DNA of 39,711 nt from Clostridiales bacterium (GTDB taxonomy: Bacteria > Bacillota > Clostridia > Oscillospirales > Ruminococcaceae). Positions 1-7,620 of the stretch are shown here, one piece after another. Below the pieces are notes generated by a model. The model was not told the origin of the DNA and did no database searches. It worked only from the letters and a program-made list of their open reading frames with translations. The stretch is taken from contig JAAYPV010000099.1 in assembly GCA_012519635.1 (NCBI GenBank), positions 1 to 39,711 on the forward strand, in the 5' to 3' direction. The translations under genes and the position numbers were made by a program. Numbering within the stretch: the first letter of the stretch is position 1; each line of letters opens with the position of its first letter.

Positions 1-2
1 TC

Positions 3-293
3 GCTGATATTGAGATTGGTGATAAAACTGCAATAAAACTTGAAGCATATCCATATAACAAATATGGAACAGTATCAGGAACAATTACCTACATTAGTCC
101 AAGTGCTTTCATTAATGAGCAGATGGGAAGCGTTTACCTTGTCAAAATCAAGCCTGAAAATGTAAGTGAAAGTATTGATATAATGTCAGGGCTTACTGGA
201 ATGGTGGAAATCAAAACGGATAAACGTACAATTATGGAATACTTCCTTGACCCCATTATTAAAGGATTTGATGAGAGTTTGAAGGAGAAGTAG
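3..293 (+). CDS. C-terminal fragment of HlyD / RND periplasmic-adaptor-like secretion protein (truncated by window start)
   Basis: Open frame from window edge to TAG at 291-293: ADIEIGDKTAIKLEAYPYNKYGTVSGTITYISPSAF...VYLVKIKPE...IMSGLTGMVEIKTDKRTIMEYFLDPIIKGFDESLKEK, typical of HlyD-family C-termini. Confidence 0.75.
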   Translation, partial: ADIEIGDKTAIKLEAYPYNKYGTVSGTITYISPSAFINEQMGSVYLVKIKPENVSESIDIMSGLTGMVEIKTDKRTIMEYFLDPIIKGFDESLKEK

Positions 294-462
294 GTTGTTG
301 AAATTATTGTGATTAATGGTTCAACAAAAAGAATTTATTTATAGTAACAACAAAATATATTTTATTATAGGCATCTATTTTGTATACGCATGACATCTAA
401 CATACTTAAAATAAAATAGATGCACAAACAAAAAGCAGAGTAAGTTAATACTGATTATTATG

Positions 463-500
463 AAAAACACTACTGATTATTGGAAGTCAGTGGTGTTTTT
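463..500. terminator. Rho-independent-type terminator hairpin
   Basis: AAAAACACTACTGA / TCAGTGGTGTTTTT inverted repeat with T-run. Confidence 0.6.
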
Positions 501-590
501 CATTTCTAGATGTTTATGTGTGAGTGATATTATTGTTTGCAGCATGTGCAGATGCACTGAATGATGTAAAAAAACAAAGCAAATATTTTG

Positions 591-966
591 GATGGCAAAA
601 ATAGTGTCAGTCAAGGTATTGAAAAGGAAGAAAATAATGAAAAAGTAGATTAAGGTACATTAGAGCAGATTCGCAATCAGCTTGTAGCAAGAAAGTCGCT
701 TTCTATCCCATGTACAAATCTTTGTTATGTAATATCATGTAAAGGCTATTCTTTTTATGACGCATGGGGAGTAGATATAAAGTGAAGATTGGTATTCTCG
801 TAGCATATGTCATATGAATTGTGAATTTTAAGTTAAACCTATGTGTTTTTTTAAAACTAATAATTACATGCCTTAGATAAGTGATTATGGAGAAATTTAC
901 CATGTTGACGCTATTACGGGATATGTACATATCAGAAAGATAGGATATTTAAAATACTTAAAGTAG
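591..966 (+). pseudogene. possible eroded coding remnant
   Basis: Protein-like stretches broken by stops and a frame change: DGKNSVSQGIEKEENNEKVD*GTLEQIRNQLVARKS...GYSFYDAWGVDIK* then (other frame) DYGEIYHVDAITGYVHIRKIGYLKYLK*. Confidence 0.3.
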
Positions 967-1056
967 AAAAAAAAAATAAGTTACTAAAGCTTTAATTTTA
1001 TATTAATAAATTTATCATAAATTAAGAAAAAAGATAAAAATATAGTATTAATATTG

Positions 1057-1085
1057 TTGATTAATAACAGAATTTATGATATACT
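1057..1085 (+). promoter_or_regulatory. sigma-A-type promoter (TTGATT-N17-TATACT, TG extended -10) for GH5 gene
   Basis: Motif spacing read directly; about 70 nt upstream of ATG 1157. Confidence 0.55.
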
Positions 1086-1156
1086 AACATAATAAGAATA
1101 AAAATATTAAAATTTATTCTTATAAAAACAAAATATATGAAGAGAGGGAATTAAAA

Positions 1157-3085
1157 ATGCTTGCAAAGAAAATAGTTGCTGCTGCTTTGGCAGTTGGTAT
1201 GGTATTTTCAGCGTCTACTAGTGTTGTGAGTTTTTCTAATTTAAAAGCATCAGCGGAAGCTGGAAAAACTGGAACACTTTATGGAGACGCAAATTGTGAT
1301 GGGGTAGTGGATGTTTATGACCTTGTTGCTGCAAAAAGAAATATAACAAGTACACTCACAGAACAAGGTAAAATTAATATTGATTTTAATGGTAATGGTG
1401 TTGATTCATCCGATATCCTACAAATTAAAAAGTATCTTTTAGGGGTAGTAGATACGCTTACAGGTCCTCAAAAGGAATATGATGGAGAATACAATATTCC
1501 TGAAATTTCAATTGAGTCAAAGGATATTCCAAATCTTGAATCATTTAAATTTGTTGCAAAGATGGGTGCAGGTATTAACTTAGGTAATACTTTAGATGCT
1601 GTATCTGACAGCGCTCCTGCTGGAGAAGCAAATTTATTCCTAGAAACAGCATGGTGTGGAGTAAAGACTACTAAGGAGATAATTGACAGCATAACTAATC
1701 AGGGGTATAAAACAATCAGAATTCCTGTTTCATGGCATAATCATGTAGATGCAGATTTTAATATTCATGTAGAATGGCTTAACAGAGTCCAAGAAGTAGT
1801 GGATTATGCTATTGATAATAATATGTATGTAATTATTAATATTCATCATGATAATGAGTATGATTATATGTATCCAAGCTATGCTCATTTAGAGAACTCA
1901 AAGAAATATGTAAGTAAGATTTGGTCACAGGTTGCTGAAAGATTTAAAGATTATGATGAACATCTTATCTTTGAGACACTTAATGAACCAAGATTGCAAT
2001 ATACAAGCTTTGAATGGGTTTATTCATCTTCATCAGATGAGTGCAGAGAAGCAGCAGATTGTATAAATCAGTATAATCAGGCAGCACTTGATGCTATTAG
2101 AGCAGCAGGTGGAAATAATGCTAATCGATATGTAATGGTTCCAGCATATGCTGGTAAGGCAGAAGCTGCTATGGCAAATGAGTTTAAGCTTCCTGAGGAT
2201 AGTGCGACAGACAAATTAATTCTTTCTGTTCATGCTTATATTCCATATAATTATGCTATGAATGCTCCAGAAGCACCAGGAAGCACAACTGAATTTACTG
2301 ATGCTGACAAAGCTGAAATAGATAATGTTATGGAAACATTATATGTGATGTTTATTTCAAAGAACATTCCTGTTGTTATAGGTGAATATGGTGCAAGAAA
2401 CAAAAATGTGGACGGAAAAGATTATACTCAGGGAAGAGTTGATTACGCTGCAAATTATGTTGCATCAGCAAGAGCAAGAGGAATAAGCTGTGTATGGTGG
2501 GATAACAATGCATTTGAGAGCAGATCAGGCGAAGCATTTGGACTTCTTCACAGAGCTTCAAATACATGGACATTTGACGCTATTGCATATGCAACAGTAA
2601 AATATGGTGACAGCTCAAAGACAAAGTTTGTAACTCCTTGGTATGATCCAGATTCATCTACAGGTGATGAAGCAACAATCCTTCCTGATGGAACAATCAT
2701 GTTCCCAATAGAGATTGGTGAGAAGGTAATTCTTGGTGTTGAACTTAATAGTGGTGTAGCACAATTGGGTGGAGCACTCACATTTAGCGTATCACTTTAT
2801 GGAACAAATTACTGGGTAGCATATCAGTGGTCAGCAACATCATCAGGAAATATTGAAATTGATATGAGAGTTCCTAATATGGCGATTAATTCTAATATTC
2901 CAGATGATGGAACAGGTTCAAATGCTGTAACAGATGAAACTGTGTTATCAGAAATAGGTAAACTTGTTATGAAGGGTAATTCAACCTCAATTCAATACTG
3001 GTGGGCATGTGACACAGGTTGGAACAATTTAACTGAACCATTTGATCAATACGGAAGAATTGTATCAGCTTCAGCTGGTAAATAA
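1157..3085 (+). CDS. Secreted GH5 family glycoside hydrolase (endoglucanase-like) with N-terminal dockerin and C-terminal putative carbohydrate-binding domain
   Basis: Signal peptide; two dockerin repeats GDANCDGVVDVYDLVAAKR and DFNGNGVDSSDILQIKKYLLG; GH5 motifs INLGNTLDA, IRIPVSW, INIHHD, FETLNEPR, VIGEYGA. Confidence 0.93.
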   Translation: MLAKKIVAAALAVGMVFSASTSVVSFSNLKASAEAGKTGTLYGDANCDGVVDVYDLVAAKRNITSTLTEQGKINIDFNGNGVDSSDILQIKKYLLGVVDTLTGPQKEYDGEYNIPEISIESKDIPNLESFKFVAKMGAGINLGNTLDAVSDSAPAGEANLFLETAWCGVKTTKEIIDSITNQGYKTIRIPVSWHNHVDADFNIHVEWLNRVQEVVDYAIDNNMYVIINIHHDNEYDYMYPSYAHLENSKKYVSKIWSQVAERFKDYDEHLIFETLNEPRLQYTSFEWVYSSSSDECREAADCINQYNQAALDAIRAAGGNNANRYVMVPAYAGKAEAAMANEFKLPEDSATDKLILSVHAYIPYNYAMNAPEAPGSTTEFTDADKAEIDNVMETLYVMFISKNIPVVIGEYGARNKNVDGKDYTQGRVDYAANYVASARARGISCVWWDNNAFESRSGEAFGLLHRASNTWTFDAIAYATVKYGDSSKTKFVTPWYDPDSSTGDEATILPDGTIMFPIEIGEKVILGVELNSGVAQLGGALTFSVSLYGTNYWVAYQWSATSSGNIEIDMRVPNMAINSNIPDDGTGSNAVTDETVLSEIGKLVMKGNSTSIQYWWACDTGWNNLTEPFDQYGRIVSASAGK

Positions 3086-3126
3086 AAAAGAGGTACATAA
3101 TTTAAAATTAGAATAATCTTTCTTTT

Positions 3127-3157
3127 CCCGACTGTTGATAAAGCAGTCGGGTTTTTT
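3127..3157 (+). terminator. Rho-independent terminator of GH5 gene
   Basis: CCCGACTG-N9-CAGTCGGG followed by TTTTTT. Confidence 0.85.
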
Positions 3158-3193
3158 CAGATTCATGTATTTTGATGCTAGAAAAGATAATAT

Positions 3194-3227
3194 AAAAAGG
3201 AGTGAATAGTAAAATTCACTCCTTTTT
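3194..3227. terminator. Bidirectional terminator hairpin, downstream of the minus-strand operon
   Basis: AAAAAGGAGTGAAT / ATTCACTCCTTTTT, perfect 14-bp stem. Confidence 0.75.
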
Positions 3228-3245
3228 CATTTTATAAAGCTATAA

Positions 3246-4151
3246 TTATACTTCAACAGTAACGATAAAACCATCTATATTATTTCCGGAAATAGTATAA
3301 TTTTTATTAGGTTCTATATGAATTTCTGTGGTATCATTAGCAGTATTTTGAGGAACATAATAAACCTCATATTTTTTTTCACCTACAGTAATTTTTAAAC
3401 GACCTGTTATAAAATCATAACCCTTTACTAACTCAATATATTCCTCAAGGCAAAGGTTATTTTCTTTCATATAAACTGCATGAGGAACACCTACATAACG
3501 GAAATGTGAGTAGCTCGCATCATGCCCTGTTATATCGCTTTTTCCTTCAGGATATCTTTCAATAAATCCATATTTATGGCAGTTTTCAGTTACCCATGCA
3601 TATTTATCAGTCGGTGTATATTGAGCAGATGAATTTGCATCTATACGGATACCAATATTAAAGCTCAGACCAGTTATTATTTCAGAAGTTACATCTGTAA
3701 GACTGTTTCTATAAGCATCAATAATTCTAATATCCTCACTATTATTAACGGAATAGTAGCCATCCATAAATTGATTCAAAGCAATTAATGCATCTGTATT
3801 TAAGGAAACCTCATTATCAACCACATAGTAATGGCGTTCTGCAGGATAATCCTTTATAACCGTTGCAGTAGGTGCAGCAGGTTTGGTATATGGATTTGCA
3901 CTATTAACTAAAATAAGGTTACCAGTTTTAATATCAGAATTATTTTTAATAACTTTTTCGACAGTAGCAACACTACTACTTGAATTTGTCTCTGATGTAA
4001 TAGAAGGTGAGGAACTAGGTGTTTTTTTGTTTTTATCCTTTTTACCTGAAGCAGCTTTATTAAGAGCTGTTGCAATAAGTATGATAATAAGTATAAATAT
4101 AGCTGAAACAGCTATAATACGGTCATATCTTACTTTGTATTTTCTACTCAT
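3246..4151 (-). CDS. Membrane-anchored M15B/VanY-like D-Ala-D-Ala carboxypeptidase homolog, catalytic residues apparently lost
   Basis: N-terminal TM; TENCHKYGFIERYPEGKSDITG...SHFRYVGVPHAVYMKENNLCLEEY is VanY-like; SxHxxGxAxD and ExxH motifs degenerate. Confidence 0.75.
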   Translation of the reverse strand: MSRKYKVRYDRIIAVSAIFILIIILIATALNKAASGKKDKNKKTPSSSPSITSETNSSSSVATVEKVIKNNSDIKTGNLILVNSANPYTKPAAPTATVIKDYPAERHYYVVDNEVSLNTDALIALNQFMDGYYSVNNSEDIRIIDAYRNSLTDVTSEIITGLSFNIGIRIDANSSAQYTPTDKYAWVTENCHKYGFIERYPEGKSDITGHDASYSHFRYVGVPHAVYMKENNLCLEEYIELVKGYDFITGRLKITVGEKKYEVYYVPQNTANDTTEIHIEPNKNYTISGNNIDGFIVTVEV

Positions 4152-4199
4152 TTTGATTTAACAGTCCTTTCTAATAATAATTATGTCTTCGGTTATATT

Positions 4200-4919
4200 T
4201 CACAGGTGAGTTGTCAATGCTGACAATACATCCTGAATTGATTTACTTTCAGCATAAAGAAAGTTAACAGGCTCATTTATATATTCTAGGTAATGAGCAT
4301 CAGAATTTGTGATAATATTACAATTTGATAAATAACTATGTTGTTCAACCAGCTTGTCTTTTTGGTTTATATCTTTAATTTCCACACATTTAAACTTACT
4401 GTCCGGAGGGATAAAACCTAAATTTGACAGAAGGCTATTAGAAGACTTGTCGATATGGGCTGGAATCATAATGCCATCATATTGTCTAATAGCATCATAC
4501 AATCCATCAAAGCTCAAATCAACAGCATTAATAAGCAAATTAGATACTTTTCCTATAATATTATCGTCTTCATCGCAGATTTGTTGTTTACCGAAAATGT
4601 CTTCATTATTTGGCGTAGGTAAAATTATTGAGGAAACAAACTCGTCAAACAGCATAGCCCTATTTAAATCTGGAAAAAGGCATACAACATGAACTTCTTC
4701 AGATGTACATATTTCCATACCTGGAATAGCAAGCACTCCATATGCCTCTGCGAGCTTCATTACAGCAGGACAATTTTTACATGAGTTATGGTCAGTGATA
4801 GCAATCACATCAAGTTCTTTTAAAGCAGCCATGCCAACAATATTTGATGGAAGCATATCATCATCGCCACATGGTGAAAGGCATGAATGGATGTGTAAAT
4901 CATATGAAAGCTTAAGCAT
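4200..4919 (-). CDS. PHP-domain metal-dependent phosphoesterase
   Basis: YDLHIHSCLSPCGDDDMLPSNIVGMAALKELDVIAITDHNS...PAHIDK...NSDAHYL PHP motifs. Confidence 0.9.
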   Translation of the reverse strand: MLKLSYDLHIHSCLSPCGDDDMLPSNIVGMAALKELDVIAITDHNSCKNCPAVMKLAEAYGVLAIPGMEICTSEEVHVVCLFPDLNRAMLFDEFVSSIILPTPNNEDIFGKQQICDEDDNIIGKVSNLLINAVDLSFDGLYDAIRQYDGIMIPAHIDKSSNSLLSNLGFIPPDSKFKCVEIKDINQKDKLVEQHSYLSNCNIITNSDAHYLEYINEPVNFLYAESKSIQDVLSALTTHL

Positions 4920-5259
4920 TGATCAATTCATGTACCAACAAAGCAGTTTCGAAGATAGGCATACTGCTTTGCAAAACGGTAATATCCTGTTGCTTAGCTT
5001 TTTCCATTGCAGTTAAATCAAGCGTAACACCATCAGCAAGAATTATGCAGGCTACATCTACAAGTACAGCAACTGCCAGAGTATTCACATTCCCCATAAC
5101 TGTAATCCATGCAGAATTAGCAGGTGCTTTGCTCATTGCAATGCTTAATAAATCGCAACAAAACGGTTTATTTATACTAATATCAAGATTGTTTCCAGGA
5201 TTGATTACAGTAAAATTTGTATTTTTGATCAAATCATTAACAGTCATAACAAACCCCAT
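4912..5259 (-). CDS. DRTGG-domain protein (second copy)
   Basis: Similar to the 7004-7354 product (SAWITVMGNVNTLAVAVLVDVACIILADGVTLDLTAMEKAKQQDITVLQSSMPIFETALLVHELI); stop overlaps start of PHP gene. Confidence 0.7.
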   Translation of the reverse strand: MGFVMTVNDLIKNTNFTVINPGNNLDISINKPFCCDLLSIAMSKAPANSAWITVMGNVNTLAVAVLVDVACIILADGVTLDLTAMEKAKQQDITVLQSSMPIFETALLVHELINA

Positions 5260-5262
5260 AAT

Positions 5263-6534
5263 TTATTTATTATTTAATTCTTTAGATTTCTGTTTAATAT
5301 ATTTTCTTAACACTTCAATGCAGTCATGCTCAGAAGCTACACCACGAACGATATCCTCAGCAAGGGACTTACAGGTAGGAGCACCACATGAGCCACAATC
5401 AAGACCAGGAAATTTATCACACAATTCATTTATTCGTGACATAGCAGCAATACTATCCATAAAGTTATCAGCAAGCTTAAAAACAGGATTATACTCAATT
5501 GGTTTTTGAAGAAAAGCCTCATCAATATAATCTGTATTAAGATGATTACAAGCAACAGGTAGGTATTTACATAAATGCTTTAGTTTTGCCTGTGCAACAT
5601 ATGGATTTTCGACAGTCAGTACACCACCAACGCAGCCACCACTACATGCATTTAGCTCAATAAACTCAAGTCTGTTAATTTTCTCATCTTCCAAGTCCTC
5701 AAGTACTCGTATAACATTTTCTATCCCATCAGCAGCAAGATAGCTATCAGTAAGCATTCCACCTGATTCACCACCACTATTTCCCCAGCTTACACCTATT
5801 CGTCCGGAAGAAGATAATTCTTCGGGCATATCGACAACCTGCTTCATAAGTGGTAATAAAACAGGGTAGACCTCCTTAATTGCAATAACAGCATCAACAT
5901 CGGATTTATCAATACCAATAGGTTTTTTACAAGCTGTGACCTTAGCGGGACATGGTGATATAAATATAACGCCTATTTTGTCAGATGGGAGTCCTGTATT
6001 TTCAATAGCCTTTTTTCTTGCGAGAGAAGCAGCTATATCCACTGGAGCATTAAAGGGTAGTAAATGTTCAATGAGGTTTGGAAAACGAATACTTACAAGG
6101 CGAACAATTGTTGGGCAAGCGGTACTGATAAATGGCCTTTTTTTCTTATTATCAGCAACATATCGGCGCGACATTTCAGACACCATTTCAGCAGCACTGC
6201 TTACCTCATAAACATCGTCAAACCCCATGAGCTTCAATGCATTCAGAACAATATTTATATCATCAAGATTATTAAATTGAGCATATAGAGAAGGAGCAGG
6301 CAGTGCTACCTTATATTCATAATTTTTTAAAACATCTATAGGGTCATATGTAGCAAGTTTTGCGTGGTGTGGGCATACACGAATACATTCTCCACAGTCA
6401 ATACAAAATTCAGAGATAATAGTTGCTTTACCATTTCTTACACGGATGGCCTGTGTAGGACATCGTTTTATGCAGTTTATACAACCTTTACACAAGTCAC
6501 TATTAAGGTGTACAGAATGTTCAAAATCTGTCAT
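5263..6534 (-). CDS. Sensory-type [FeFe] hydrogenase (HydS-like): 2x[4Fe-4S] ferredoxin domain, H-cluster domain, C-terminal 4-Cys Fe-S domain
   Basis: CKGCINCIKRCP, CIDCGECIRVCP; H-cluster motifs TACP, SPCPAK, ELNACSGGCVGG; C-terminal CGSCGAPTCKSLAEDIVRG. Confidence 0.88.
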   Translation of the reverse strand: MTDFEHSVHLNSDLCKGCINCIKRCPTQAIRVRNGKATIISEFCIDCGECIRVCPHHAKLATYDPIDVLKNYEYKVALPAPSLYAQFNNLDDINIVLNALKLMGFDDVYEVSSAAEMVSEMSRRYVADNKKKRPFISTACPTIVRLVSIRFPNLIEHLLPFNAPVDIAASLARKKAIENTGLPSDKIGVIFISPCPAKVTACKKPIGIDKSDVDAVIAIKEVYPVLLPLMKQVVDMPEELSSSGRIGVSWGNSGGESGGMLTDSYLAADGIENVIRVLEDLEDEKINRLEFIELNACSGGCVGGVLTVENPYVAQAKLKHLCKYLPVACNHLNTDYIDEAFLQKPIEYNPVFKLADNFMDSIAAMSRINELCDKFPGLDCGSCGAPTCKSLAEDIVRGVASEHDCIEVLRKYIKQKSKELNNK

Positions 6535-6581
6535 AAACGAAAATCCTCCTTTATAATAAATTAGGCAAAACTATATACTGT

Positions 6582-7007
6582 TTATTTAATATAAACCTTC
6601 ATGGTAACAGTTGTGCCGACACCTACGGTCGATTTAATTGACATTTCATCAGAATATTTTTGCATATTAGGTAATCCCATTCCAGCCCCGAATCCTAAAG
6701 AGCGAATGTTATCAGGTGCAGTTGAGAAACCAGCAGTCATAGCTTGTTCAATATCTTTAATACCGGGACCTATATCGTCAAGAATAATTACTATTTCGGT
6801 AGGAGAGATTTCGACAGTTATTTCTCCTCCGTTTGCATGAATAACCATATTTATCTCCCCTTCATACATTGCAATAGCAACTTTTCTAATTACTTCGGGG
6901 GGGAGATTCATTTTTTTTAATTTACTTTTCACATCACTAGAGGCTTCACCAGCACGGGTGAAGTCTTCGGAAGACACTGAATATTTAAGAGTTATCGTGT
7001 TGCTCAA
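6582..7007 (-). CDS. HATPase_c anti-sigma-factor/serine-kinase-like ATP-binding protein
   Basis: INMVIHANGG N-box, IILDDIGPGIKD G1 box, SLGFGAGMGLPNM G2; TTG start (7007) with GGAGG upstream, overlapping stop of upstream gene. Confidence 0.82.
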   Translation of the reverse strand: MSNTITLKYSVSSEDFTRAGEASSDVKSKLKKMNLPPEVIRKVAIAMYEGEINMVIHANGGEITVEISPTEIVIILDDIGPGIKDIEQAMTAGFSTAPDNIRSLGFGAGMGLPNMQKYSDEMSIKSTVGVGTTVTMKVYIK

Positions 7008-7354
7008 TTCATAGCACCTCCGTGCAAGCCATTTGAATAGAGCAAGCCACAAGCAGTAAACATTCTGTGTTTAGTAGAAAGTAAAGGTATATTTCTTTCA
7101 ACAGCAAGCTTAATCATATTTTCATCGGGAAGTTTTCCACGAACAAAAACGATGCAAACCATATCCATCATTTCAGCGGTACGAATTACTTGAGGATTGC
7201 AAAGTCCAGTTAGAAGAACGGACTGGTCTTTAACAAAGGCGAGTACATCACTCATCATATCGGAACCGCAGGCGGTATGTAATTCTTTATCGGTAGAATC
7301 TTCGCAACATAGAATTTCAGCATCAAGCAACTTAGCAATGTCCTTGACAGTCAT
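7004..7354 (-). CDS. DRTGG-domain protein (first copy)
   Basis: MTVKDIAKLLDAEILCCED...LTGLCNPQVIRTAEMMDMVCIVFVRGKLPDENMIKLAVERNIPLLSTKHRMFTACGLLYSNGL; GGAGG upstream of ATG 7354; ORF track start 7402 is too far upstream. Confidence 0.75.
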   Translation of the reverse strand: MTVKDIAKLLDAEILCCEDSTDKELHTACGSDMMSDVLAFVKDQSVLLTGLCNPQVIRTAEMMDMVCIVFVRGKLPDENMIKLAVERNIPLLSTKHRMFTACGLLYSNGLHGGAMN

Positions 7355-7426
7355 ATGTAAATTACCTCCAAAATAAAAATAAAAAAACAAAAAATTAAAC
7401 AATCGAAAAACAACCTATTAGTGATA

Positions 7427-7456
7427 ATTATAACATATTATATCGTATTATGTAAA
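7427..7456 (-). promoter_or_regulatory. sigma-A-type promoter for DRTGG-HATPase-HydS operon (TTTACA-N18-TATAAT)
   Basis: Read on minus strand upstream of ATG 7354. Confidence 0.45.
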
Positions 7457-7524
7457 GGGTTTATATTAATTTTAAATAAATATTTTAGTATGCAAAATAG
7501 ATTCTATTAATAGTTCTAGCATTC

Positions 7525-7552
7525 ACATGAACCCATTATTTAACATATTATA
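7525..7552 (+). promoter_or_regulatory. Candidate sigma-K promoter (AC-N17-CATATTATA) upstream of dpaA
   Basis: Matches AC-N16/17-CATANNNTA; dpaAB (spoVF) is sigma-K dependent in B. subtilis. Confidence 0.35.
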
Positions 7553-7620
7553 AAAAAGAAAATCTTATACTAGTTTATGATTATAAAAAGTATATAATGT
7601 AATAGAAATGAGGGCGCATT

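Noticed and set aside
703-930. 75-aa minus-strand ORF in the left intergenic region
   Set aside because: AT-rich, compositionally random, no RBS support; more likely opposite strand of an eroded remnant
4919-5509. 196-aa plus-strand ORF opposite the DRTGG/hydrogenase genes
   Set aside because: Antisense to two well-supported genes; no recognisable domain
7355-7402. N-terminal extension MFNFLFFYFYFGGNLH of the DRTGG protein
   Set aside because: GGAGG RBS is encoded inside it; true start is ATG 7354
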